Shown: positions 1-7,673, numbered from the stretch's first letter. The stretch: DNA of 11,382 nt from Larix sibirica (GCA_004151065.3 NWUY0303940812.1:5200-16581), one strand, 5' to 3'. Program-made: numbers and translations. Notes: generated from the letters alone by a model not told the origin.

Positions 1-175
1 ATCACTCAACAATCTTATAAGCTCATGACACAGACCTCTTGACCCTGTTGACATCAATGACAACTTTACTCAACACAAGAAACATAACTCATTAAATGAA
101 TAATATCTGAAAAAACCTTATGGCAAGCTAGAAAAGGTTGAAATCACATGAGGTCCATATTCTATAGGTCATTGA

Positions 176-317
176 GAGCTCATTTTGATGGCTTTTTGGT
201 TGACAAAAGACACATTTCAAAACATACATTACATTATGGTTGGCCATTAAGAGGGAGCTAATTCTAATGGATTTATGGTTGAATATAGATAGAGGGGCAT
301 CTCAAAACCTACATTAC
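176..317. repeat. Imperfect direct repeat, two copies of about 60 bp
   Basis: Copy 1 (176-232) and copy 2 (255-317) both begin with gagct, share a core like atgg-ttt-tggttga in the middle and end with caaaac-tacattac. The copies differ by several substitutions and a few inserted bases, and start 79 bp apart. No reading frame of note runs through them. They may be parts of an old interspersed repeat; no terminal inverted repeats were found. Bases 1-175 show nothing recognisable. Confidence 0.5.
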
Positions 318-452
318 AACCTCGAAGAGAGAAAACATCACCTATTTGTCTAGATTAATAACAGATAACCCCATGACAACCCTAAACAATGCCCCATGGT
401 ATAAGACCGGACATATGAGTCCATTCAAAGTAAGTTGATTAAATGAAACCCT

Positions 453-923
453 AGTTAATCGATTATGAGAAAGATCCAAGGCATGGAGATGATCACAACC
501 ACCTAGACTTGAAGGAATGGGTCCTTCCAGATTATTTTTCCATAGAAACAACATTGTTAATTTCTCCAAACCCCCTAGCTCATTGGTAATTTATCCCGAA
601 ATTTGGTTATTAACAAGCTGAAGTCGAGCAAGCCTTGTGTCGTTAGCAAGAATAGGAGGAATCGAACCAAATATATTGTAGTCAATCAATTGAAGCTCAC
701 TTAAATTCTTCAAATTCCCAAAAGACCTAGGAATGTTACGATACAATCTCTTAATCAACAAATCCATGAGCGTGAAAGAAGTACAAATGAGCTCTGTGGA
801 TATGCTATCAACTAATTCATTTTGCCAAAGAAGAAGCCTTTCAATCTTTTGCAACTTCTTGATCTCTTGAGAAATTGATCCAGAAAGGCTATTTTCATAG
901 AGATACAAATTGTTGTAGGACAA
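453..923 (-). pseudogene. Relic of an LRR receptor-kinase ectodomain (RCH1/RGF-receptor-like)
   Basis: Reading down the minus strand from 923, the translation gives about six and a half plant-type 24-residue LRRs, with landmarks LYENSLSGSI, LLLWQNEL, IPRSFGNLKNL, SIPPILAN, NNQISG, GPIPSSLGGC and LDLSHNRLT. The order and wording match, from memory, the middle of the ectodomain of LRR class XI receptors such as RCH1/RGI1. One in-frame TAA (593-591), right after NNQISG, interrupts the frame, and the match resumes in the same frame behind it. A TGA at 926-924 closes the 5' side. After LDLSHNRLT (about 453) similarity is lost, with only a possible out-of-frame SGLIP remnant. No signal peptide, membrane helix or kinase domain is present, so this is a fragment cut at both ends. 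It belongs to a different LRR-RLK subfamily from the intact kinase downstream, so it is not a tandem copy of it. The family assignment is from remembered sequence. Confidence 0.75.
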
Positions 924-1225
924 TCAGGGTACAATGAAAGTCTTACAAAGACCTAAATGTAGTTGCAAAAGAGTTGTTCAATGTATAAATTTTACTTATA
1001 GAACACTTAGTTGAATATTCCTTCCTATCAACAAAACACAAATTTTTTTGGGGCTAACTTAACACTTTGATAATTGTTTTCCTTTTGCTCAGCATTTCAT
1101 CGTTTGAAATGTGAAACACATGTTTTGCCTTTTGAATTTTAGCTAGAATGTATTCTATAGTAACTATGTATATAACACCTAACAACAAAATTAAAGCTTC
1201 AATTCATCATGAAGGTTAGTAGATA
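924..1225. other. AT-rich spacer, nothing recognised
   Basis: This stretch separates the LRR relic from the coding-like fragments beyond. It contains short A and T runs and no frame, repeat or RNA signature that I could support. Confidence 0.4.
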
Positions 1226-1348
1226 GACGGTATGTAAATTTATTCTGCCAGCAAGAATGTTGTTCATCCTTCATTCCTTGATAGTTTCAGCAATATCTTC
1301 AACATATGGAGATCTTACTGCTTACCCATTCATAGCATCCTTTGTATC

Positions 1349-1398
<50 letters not shown>

Positions 1399-1610
1399 GC
1401 AATATAGGATCATTTTTCCTCATGGATTCCCAGTCAACCATTAGCTTGTTATTTTTTAGGGACATTTCAATATTTTCTCTAGCAACGCCAATGATTTTCC
1501 TGGTGTATATTTTATGAGTCTTGGACTTCCCATCCTTTCAGGAAGAATTGGGTACCTCTCGTCCCACATTTCCCGATTTATGATGATATGCTTATGTAGA
1601 ACTTTGAGCC
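1226..1610 (-). pseudogene. Unidentified decayed coding-like pieces
   Basis: On the minus strand several short pieces read like protein but lie in different frames. One runs through MWDERYPILPERMGSPRL and ends at CP followed by a stop near 1465. A second, in another frame, reads MVDWESMRKNDPILHKRE. A third, beyond the CT microsatellite, reads LDTKDAMNG, a stop, then SPYVEDIAETIKE and another stop. The order is consistent with one ancient gene broken by frameshifts, stops and a microsatellite expansion. I do not recognise the family, and chance composition is a real alternative. Confidence 0.25.
1354..1395. repeat. (CT)21 microsatellite
   Basis: An uninterrupted run of 21 CT dinucleotides (42 bp). 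It produces the Leu-Ser run in the plus-strand frame that crosses it, so that frame should not be read as a protein. On the minus strand it is a (GA/AG) run. Confidence 0.97.
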
Positions 1611-1741
1611 AACTCTAATGCCTATGTTGCTTGGTCTTGTGGTTGATTCAAGCACTTTAGATGCAAATTCGAGTTTCCTTGTGCCAAGGACCAGAGAGTA
1701 GTTGCAACGTTTACACTAGCCTCTACTAAGGAGCTATCTCG

Positions 1742-2095
1742 CTTCTTAACAAATACCAAGTTCAAGATAGAAAGGTTAGGGCTAATGATGCATCCCCTAA
1801 TAGACTTTCGCCTCTGCTCACCATTACGCCTTCCGTATCCATGGAAGTAGGGGGTTCCTTTGTGCAATAACAAGCATACAGGACCTAAAGTAAGAACTCC
1901 TTGTTTCATGGGAAAGCCCTGCTTATCGCATCCTCCCATGATTTTGAAGACATATCCCTTGAACTCCTCTCCCAAAGCATTGCCATTAACCTCCTATGAA
2001 AGCCTCTTATCATAAAAAGCATGCAATTTCTGATCATCATCAATCTCCAACTTCTTTTGTCATCCCATGGTGGGATTTGCGATATTGAACTTCAT
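1742..2095 (-). pseudogene. RPS6: 3'-truncated, intronless pseudogene of 40S ribosomal protein S6
   Basis: From an ATG at 2095-2093 the minus strand reads colinearly through residues 1-118 of plant eS6 with no indel. Landmarks are [54 protein letters not shown] and [16 protein letters not shown] replaces the expected Cys codon 12 (2062-2060) and TAG sits at codon 34 (1996-1994). There are also substitutions such as LGPVCLLL where functional proteins read PGRVRLLL. Similarity stops abruptly after VKK at about 1742, just under half of the roughly 250-residue protein. eS6 is a small-subunit ribosomal protein whose C-terminal tail is an S6-kinase target; that tail is absent here. Lack of introns over 118 codons suggests a retrocopy, but 3' truncation without a poly(A) tail is atypical, so a later deletion or a DNA-level capture is possible. 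It is not expected to make protein. Confidence 0.92.
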
Positions 2096-2429
2096 CTTGA
2101 TTCAAAGAGGGTTATTTAAATGGGGATGTTACAAGTACTCACTTCGCTCATACGCAATGGAAAATAGTGACCCAACGACCATGACTTAGATGAGACATTC
2201 GCACAACTATAGACAAGGCATGCATGTACTCTATCAAGGTTCATATGCCATAAAAATATGAACTCCATCAATGAGCACCTGCAAAAGATGACGTCATCGA
2301 GCCACCATATCCCCACTCCAAATCCCAACGCTGACATCATGCCTTGCAAGCTAATAAAACATAGACAAATTAATTTTTAAAAAATAACATTAATAAATCA
2401 AAAAATAAACTATGTAAACACTTTGCAAA
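2096..2429. other. Spacer upstream of the RPS6 relic, nothing recognised
   Basis: A 77-codon minus-strand frame (2116-2349) lies here, rich in Cys, Trp and Met. It has no recognisable motif, domain or signal and is most simply a chance frame. The minus strand also contains TGTAACATCCCC (around 2150-2139), which resembles the start of some plant LTRs, but no second terminus was found. Confidence 0.3.
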
Positions 2430-2665
2430 TAGAAAAATTCGGGTCTATATGGGCAAACTAATAGACCTTGTGCACATACAATATGTCAGGGACATAATAA
2501 TACAATATTATTATTGCAATTCGAAATGACATCGGCTTTCATCGCTATCTTCAACCTTTGTGTAAGTACCCATGGTAGGGATTTGAACACAAGACCTTCC
2601 ATTTACAACTTCTTATCACAATTACTTATTACCAATTGCTCTAACCTCCGTAGGCTATCCTCATA
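2430..2665 (-). mobile_element. Candidate tRNA-derived SINE
   Basis: On the minus strand TAGAGCAATTGGTAA (near 2644-2630) resembles a tRNA A box, as in the common TAGCTCAGTTGGTAA. TGTTCAAATCC (2589-2579) resembles the B-box consensus GGTTCGANTCC. The two starts are about 56 bp apart, close to tRNA spacing. The phrase between and after them, GGAAGGTCTTG-GTTCAAATCCC, is typical of plant SINE heads. Further along the minus strand, GTGCACAAGGTCTATTAG followed by CCCATATAGACCCG (about 2477-2440) is like the body of Au-type SINEs as I remember them. It is not a functional tRNA because no cloverleaf or anticodon stem is evident. Borders are approximate and no clear target-site duplication was found. 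Confidence 0.45.
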
Positions 2666-3414
2666 AAACTTAAGTTAATAACCAACCATACTATTTTGTA
2701 GATTCAACCGGGAAATGAAAACATTACTTCAATAAAGAGTCTATCCTATAGCTGATAATTGATAATTGATTGTGTAACCATTGGTATCACCATCTCCATA
2801 TTGGTTCTTCATAAGAAATCCCAAAGAGCTCTTTGGGATGACATGGTTAAGGTAGGCGTGGCTCGTGGGGAGGGGAAGAGAGGCATTGGATCCTATAGAG
2901 AAAAATATCGAAGAGGTACCACTACCACTACCGACGATCTCTTGCGTTGTGTACGTATAAAGATTCAATAATAACGCTGTATAAAGGCACAATAATCGTC
3001 GTACCCTACACGATAATCGTACTGTTCATCGAATACGATGAAAATTATAGAGAAAAAAAATCAGATACTGAAAACACAAGTCAAAAGTCATGAGAATACG
3101 GGGCAGGTGAATGAAGCAAAGAGAGAGAAATAAAAGAGAGGTATCTGAATCCTACCCACTGCAGGGACTGGGATGTTTAGTAGTGGGTACCTCTGATTTT
3201 ACACCATTTTACTGCAAGAGAACATTGTGTGTCTATCATTGTGCAGGACATTGGATGGAATGAGTCGGTTTCAGCTTTCGGCTTTTTCTGAGAGGGCCCA
3301 GCAGTGGACTAGTCCTTAAAATTTCAAAGACAGCCGTTGTATGTGTGGGTATGTGTTATATTTAACCTAAGTTTTCATTTCCTGGGATACAAATTCATAT
3401 GTTTGATGGAAGCA
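2666..3414. other. Upstream region of the receptor kinase, no gene recognised
   Basis: About 2752-2970 is open on both strands, which reflects a local lack of stops; neither frame shows a known motif. Around 2985-3050 the ATAATCGT motif recurs in a CG-containing patch. A GA-rich tract lies near 3118-3140. The region may hold distal promoter elements for the gene at 4137, but nothing specific can be assigned. Confidence 0.3.
3356..3365 (+). promoter_or_regulatory. Weak TATA-like candidate
   Basis: TTATATTTAA is one of several TATA-like strings upstream of the receptor kinase. Another is TATAA at 3975-3979. If the latter were used, transcription would start near 4005 and most of the leader described here would be absent. 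No initiator or other element helps to choose between them. Confidence 0.15.
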
Positions 3415-3454
3415 GAGTGTGTATCTCCATCTTTGAGTGTGTATGTCCATCTTT
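3415..3454. repeat. 20-bp tandem duplication, two copies
   Basis: Copies at 3415-3434 and 3435-3454 read gagtgtgtat-c/g-tccatcttt and differ only at one base (C versus G). The repeat lies 680 bp upstream of the receptor-kinase start, in presumed promoter or leader DNA. Confidence 0.9.
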
Positions 3455-3991
3455 CTTACAGTATATTTACCTGTCCTGTTCTAGGATATAGAATAGAGTA
3501 ATTAAAGGCTAAATATATTAACAATAATATCTGCAGGCAAGGTGGCTTACAAACGGCTAGCAAACGGTGAATTCAGAGACAAAAAGCTCATAAATTTCTA
3601 ACCGTTACTAAAAGTAGAAACATGTGATGTTTTTAGTGTTGGGGCCAGATCTGCCGTCAAGAAAAGCTGTTAGCTTCAGCCTTGAGGTCTGTATGCTGTT
3701 CATCAATACGCTGGTAGATGTTGAGAACATTCCGAACCTGAGTGTAGTCTGTTACTGATATATGGCACAAAGCAATTGGCTTGCTTTCTTTCTTTATCAA
3801 GTTGAGTGGACTGTTTAGTTTTTGTGTTGCCTTTGACTGGTAGTAGTTTCTTTTCATTTGTCCTATCTGTATAAGGTTTCTGGCACTTGTTATGCGTGGT
3901 TAGGATCATGCTTTGCCCCATCAATGCACGCATTTATTGTGTTTCTTGAGCCTTTTAAGGATTCGCTTGGAGTTTATAACGGTGTTTTTTA
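3455..3991 (+). other. Proximal promoter / leader region of the receptor kinase
   Basis: The plus strand from about 3640 on is T- and G-rich, with several short ATG-initiated frames and frequent stops, as in a plant 5' leader or leader intron. Minus-strand frames here have no recognisable product and look like complements of the T-rich strand. The transcription start cannot be fixed from sequence. Confidence 0.35.
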
Positions 3992-4018
3992 ATGTCAAGA
4001 GCTCGTGAGAGTGTTTAA
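3992..4018 (+). promoter_or_regulatory. Upstream ORF 1, 8 codons
   Basis: ATG at 3992-3994 opens an 8-residue frame ending in TAA at 4016-4018. The last A of this stop is the first A of the next ATG (TAATG). The start context is weak, with T at -3. The role is inferred: if the leader includes this region, it could tune translation of the receptor kinase. Confidence 0.35.
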
Positions 4019-4140
4019 TGAAGAAGAAATCCGTTGGGGTTCCAAGGTTCTCACTGTTTTTAACAGAGCCCTCGTGGGTTTGTTGTTTTTCAGAGGTTTT
4101 GCTTCTCCTGAAGCTGTCAATAGTGCAAATTACAGAATGA
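4018..4140 (+). promoter_or_regulatory. Upstream ORF 2, 40 codons, overlapping the main start
   Basis: ATG at 4018-4020 opens a 40-residue frame beginning MKKKSVGV and containing a Leu-rich stretch (VLLLLKL). It ends in TGA at 4138-4140, so its stop overlaps the main ATG at 4137-4139 (ATGA). T at -3 makes the context weak, whereas the main ATG has A at -3, so leaky scanning or reinitiation would both be plausible. A pyrimidine tract ending in TTTTTCAG at 4093 looks like a 3' splice site. If a leader intron ends there, this frame would be lost from the mRNA. Confidence 0.35.
4082..4093 (+). promoter_or_regulatory. Possible 3' splice site of a 5' leader intron
   Basis: A T-rich run ends in CAG at 4091-4093, followed by AGG, a good plant acceptor pattern. 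No donor can be assigned confidently; CAG|GTGAAT near 3106 is one candidate. Splicing here would shorten the leader and remove the uORF starts. Confidence 0.2.
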
Positions 4141-6628
4141 CATCTAGAGGCATCAATGAGTTTTTTCTTTGGGTTGTTATAGTGCATCTTAGTTTTCTTA
4201 ATGTTCTCGGCATAAACAGGGACGGGGTTGCTCTCATTGCATTCAAAACTGCCATATTGGAAGACCCAGAAGGCTCCTTGGGCAACTGGAATGCCTCTGA
4301 TGAGACCCCCTGTGCTTGGAATGGAATCAGCTGTACGCAGATTGGGGATGATAAAGAGCTCCGTGTTGTGGCGATTAGTATTCCAAAGAAGCAGCTTGTG
4401 GGCATTATCCCCTCTGTGCTAGGAGCTCTTGTTTACCTTCGCCGTGTCAATATGAGACACAACAGGCTCAATGGAAGCCTGCCTCGCGAGCTCTTTAATG
4501 CTGGAGGTCTTCAGAGCTTGTTTCTTAACGGGAATTTCCTTACAGGTCCAGTGCCTGCAGAAGTTGGAAAGCTCAGGTACCTTCAGATCCTTGATTTGTC
4601 TTCCAATTCATTTGTGGGTATCATCCCACCGGCAATCAACAATTGTACTAGATTGAGGAGGTTGGTTTTGAACAATAACAATTTTTCCGGGGCAGTTCCT
4701 GAAGGAATGGGAAACAGTCTCCCCATTCTCCAACAGTTGGACTTATCTTCCAATCTCCTCAATGGATCCATTCCTCCTGATCTTGGTAATCTAACCCATC
4801 TTCAAAGCACTCTGAATCTCTCCAATAACTCTCTTACTGGCTCAGTCCCTGCAAGTCTTGGCAATCTGCCTGAAAAGGTAAGCATAGATCTTACTTACAA
4901 CAAACTCACTGGAGCAATTCCTCAGAATGGAGCCTTGGCTAATCAGGGCCCAACAGCGTTTGTGGGAAACCCTGGTCTCTGTGGTTCACCCCTAAGAAAA
5001 CCATGCCCAACTCCTCCGACTTCTTCTAGCATTCCCAATCTGCCCAATTTAGGTCCTCCACATAAAGGCCCATCGGTGGAGACGGTTACTAAAAGCAAAG
5101 GTCTGAGTAGAGGCGCTATTGTAGCCATTGCCATTGGAGATGTGGCAGGTATTGCTTTGATAAGTTTGATCTTTCTATATTGTTACTGGAGAGCCCTCGG
5201 ATGTCAAGACGAATCTTCAAAAGAAGAGTCAGCGACTGGAGGGAGAGGAAGAGGTTGGTTTTGCTTTAGAAGGAAGGATGACTCTGAAGTCTATTCGGAA
5301 AATATGGAACAGGCAGACCTTGTAGCTTTGGATGGACAGGTAAGTTATGATCTTGATGAGCTTCTGAGGGCCTCTGCTTTTGTCCTTGGAAAGAGTGGTG
5401 TTGGCATCGTATACAAAGTGGTGTTGGAAGATGGGCTCACATTGGCTGTTAGGAGGCTTGGGGAAGGAGGTTCTCAGAGATTCAAAGAGTTTCAAGCCGA
5501 AGTGGAAGCTATAGGTCGAATTCGGCACTGCAACATAGTTACTCTTAGAGCATACTACTGGTCTGTAGATGAGAAACTGCTGATCTATGACTACATCCCT
5601 AATGGTAGTTTAGCTGCTGCATTGCATGGTAAGTTCCCCTTTCCTTCTAATTTTGTTTGTGAATCCGACCTTTAAGCTTCCTACTTCGGTTCATAGCACA
5701 TTCATCTCATTCTTGGTTAGCATTAGCATGGGTTGTCTCAAAATACACGCTATGCATATCATCAACAACATTATTCTAAATCTTGTGATATATATTCAGT
5801 TGCACTGAAATAAATACCACATAATATTAATATTCTGTAAATTCTAGTATAGTTCGTGTGGTCTATTTCATGGCTGTAGGGTATGTACATTCAGTTATAA
5901 AAACAAGGGTGATACTTTGCATTGGTGCAGGAAAATCAGCAACTTCTTCACCTTTATTGTGGGCTGCCCGCTTGAAAATTGCAAAGAGTGTTGCTAAAGG
6001 TTTGGCCCATATTCACGAGTGCAGTCCTAAGAAATACATTCATGGAGATCTAAAGCCCACCAACATTCTCTTGGGCTTAAACATGGAACCATACATAGCA
6101 GATTTTGGTCTGGGCCGCCTTGCAAGCATTGCAGGAGCTCTCTCAACTAGACAGCATGTGATGATTGGGACAACACATCCAGAGAGCAAGCTTGGATCAG
6201 AAGCACAATCTGCCCCTTTTCCTTCCATTGGGACAACACATCCAGCTCAAGGAATATTAATGAGTCCTGGCTCTTCCTACCAGGCACCGGAAGTTTCTCC
6301 GGAAGTTTCTAAAACCTTGAAACCCACACAGAAGTGGGATGTTTATTCGTTTGGAGTTATTCTTTTGGAACTGCTTTCTGGCAAATCTCCTCTAGTTCAG
6401 GTTGGTTCCTCAGAGATGGACTTGGTAAGGTGGGTGCAAGTTTCCATAGAAGAGAAGAAGCCTCTTCCGGATGTTCTCGATCCTGTCCTAGTGGAAGAAT
6501 TGCACAAAGAAGAAGAAATCCTTGGTGTCTTGAAGATTGCACTGGGTTGTGTCCAAGGATTTCCTGAGAGGCGGCCGTCTATGAAGCATGTTGCAGAGTT
6601 GCTGGAGAAAGTCAGTGGACCCATCTAA
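4137..6628 (+). CDS. LRR receptor-like kinase, ZAR1-like clade (join 4137-5628, 5931-6628; 729 aa)
   Basis: A plasma-membrane receptor-like kinase, assembled as 4137-5628 plus 5931-6628 (729 residues). Seen: a signal peptide at about 1-24; an LRR N-cap with Cys59 and Cys66; about eight LRRs (76-262) with several N-glycosylation sequons; a C-terminal Cys pair (282, 290); a Pro/Ser-rich juxtamembrane stretch; a membrane helix at about 326-350; and a kinase domain at about 412-720. The P-loop is GKSGVG (418-423), alpha-C Glu455, catalytic HGDLKPTN (535-542), DFG 555-557, APE 616-618, Asp634 and Arg712. The VAIK lysine is Arg439 and HRD is HGD. These features, the PKKY-HGDLKP wording and the length fit the ZAR1/At1g25320/At1g67510 group; Arabidopsis ZAR1 acts in zygote division and embryo-sac development. 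The start is the first in-frame ATG after the stop at 3990-3992, has A at -3 and precedes a hydrophobic signal. The activation segment is unusually long (64 residues, DFG to APE). The ligand is unknown. Confidence 0.93.
5629..5930 (+). other. Intron 1 of the receptor kinase (302 bp, phase 1)
   Basis: The donor CATG|GTAAGT at 5629 is a near-perfect consensus, and the acceptor is TTGGTGCAG|GA at 5930. The junction splits Gly498 (G|GA) and restores [14 protein letters not shown], which matches this kinase clade between subdomains V and VI. The intron is AT-rich and not a multiple of three. Read through, it adds 15 codons from the junction and stops at TAA 5673-5675. Confidence 0.93.
6164..6245 (+). 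repeat. Exact 19-bp direct repeat in the activation segment
   Basis: ATTGGGACAACACATCCAG occurs at 6164-6182 and again at 6227-6245, exactly 63 bp (21 codons) apart and in frame. Both encode IGTTHP (residues 576-581 and 597-602). The bases following the two copies are unrelated, so this is a short copied segment rather than a full 63-bp duplication. It lies between DFG and APE. Confidence 0.95.
6287..6310 (+). repeat. Perfect 12-bp tandem duplication at the APE motif
   Basis: CCGGAAGTTTCT is repeated head to tail (6287-6298 and 6299-6310), giving PEVS-PEVS (617-624) immediately after Ala616. Relatives, as remembered, go from APE straight to a short linker and then KP-QKWDV, so four residues appear inserted after the APE glutamate. 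Confidence 0.95.
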
Positions 6629-7100
6629 GATAAGCCTGATTCAATCATTTTTCCATGTATTTCAATTTCTTCCGTTGGCCAGAATGCAGGTCAGAAAAGT
6701 ATACATTCAGAGACAGTTAGAATTTTGCCCCTAAATAGATTCAGTCCACCGTTTGTATGTATACTAACCAGTAAAATTATCTAGTGGTGACAAATTTGTC
6801 CAGGGGAGGGGCTAAGAAAAAGTTTTCTCTGCGATCATTCCACATCCAGACTGCCAGGCCCACATGGTGATTTGAGAGTTAGTTCTGAGTTTATTTCTTG
6901 TATGTAGCATGGCGAGTTCAATACTGTCCTTATTTCTTTATGATAATTTATCATATGGAGTATCTTGAACCAAACTTTGAAACTCAAAGAAAACTTTATG
7001 CATTCAATATGTTTGTGGGGTTCAATTTTAATTTTAATTTTTTACAAGAGAATATTTCAGTTTCTGTCACAGGTAAACCCAGACAAGGGGCCACCAATGG
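6629..7100 (+). other. Presumptive 3' UTR and flank of the receptor kinase
   Basis: After the TAA at 6626-6628 no frame continues. T-rich and TTGTAT-like elements (for example TTTGTATGTATA near 6752 and TTTCTTGTATGTAG near 6894) would suit a plant polyadenylation far-upstream element, but no canonical AATAAA marks an end. ATGATAATTTATCAT (about 6940-6954) is a 7-bp-arm palindrome around a single T. Confidence 0.35.
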
Positions 7101-7579
7101 TTTGACGTTTTGAGTTCGATAATCCTTCCAGGTTTATTACTAACACATTCAGCAGGCTAGGATGATTTCCTTTAATGTTCAAGAGCTCAAAAACCAATTT
7201 GGGCTCAACAAAAGTTAGTGTGCTAGCCGATGGCCAATATGTGATGCTTCGGGAATTTTCACCCCCCCTATTAATGTAAAGGACACACGAACTTTTTTCT
7301 CTTACATTGATGTCGATTGAAGGAAAGGCTGATCTTCCTCTATGGAATATATTCAGTATCTTCACATTAGAGACCTTGTAACATGCAATCAGTTAATAGT
7401 GTTTGCAACCATAGTCCAACGATTCTACTGCAAACAATCATAGTACTACACAATCCATTTCGCTCAAAAATTTTCAATTAGAGAATCTTCTTATGCTCCA
7501 TGAATGATTTATTTCCAAACTGCCATTGTTTTCTTCTTTTGCTTCTATTTGTTTGAGGTATGGACTGCAAAAGGTTGAT
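7101..7579. other. Intergenic, nothing recognised
   Basis: A 102-codon minus-strand frame (7057-7365) crosses the left part, but it lacks any recognisable domain, signal or repeat, and its start is arbitrary. A seven-C run lies near 7262. I see no RNA gene or element terminus. Confidence 0.3.
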
Positions 7580-7673
7580 TCAGAGAACAATCCCATGCTT
7601 TTATCTTTTATAACAGCATGATCCACTCAGAGAACAATTCCATGCTTTTCTCTTCTATAACAACATGATCCAC
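7580..7673. repeat. 47-bp tandem duplication, two copies
   Basis: Copies 7580-7626 and 7627-7673 run from tcagagaacaat to catgatccac and differ at four positions (43 of 47 identical). Copy 2 is followed by another tca, the first bases of a would-be third unit. A run of ten C follows at 7691-7700. Confidence 0.93.

Noticed and set aside
1257-1517. Plus-strand 86-codon frame with a Leu-Ser run
   Set aside because: The run is the translation of the CT microsatellite; the rest shows no domain.
2139-2150. TGTAACATCCCC on the minus strand as an LTR start
   Set aside because: No matching second terminus, primer-binding site or polyprotein was found.
2116-2349. Minus-strand 77-codon frame upstream of the RPS6 relic
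   Set aside because: No recognisable motif, domain or signal; start arbitrary. Most likely chance.
2741-2992. Overlapping open frames on both strands
   Set aside because: Both frames reflect a local lack of stop codons; neither has a motif, and both cannot easily be real.
4005-4136. N-terminal extension of the receptor kinase by 44 codons from position 4005
   Set aside because: The codon at 4005 is GTG, not ATG, and the in-frame stretch 3993-4136 contains no ATG. The ATG at 4137 leads straight into a signal peptide, as expected for this family.
5858-5930. Separate kinase gene starting at an ATG near 5858
   Set aside because: This ATG lies in the intron. The frame only becomes kinase-like from 5931, and joining it to 5628 restores one continuous kinase domain.
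7057-7365. Minus-strand 102-codon frame behind the kinase gene
   Set aside because: The longest frame in the flank, but no domain, signal peptide or similarity I can name. Kept only as a note in the gene-free stretch.
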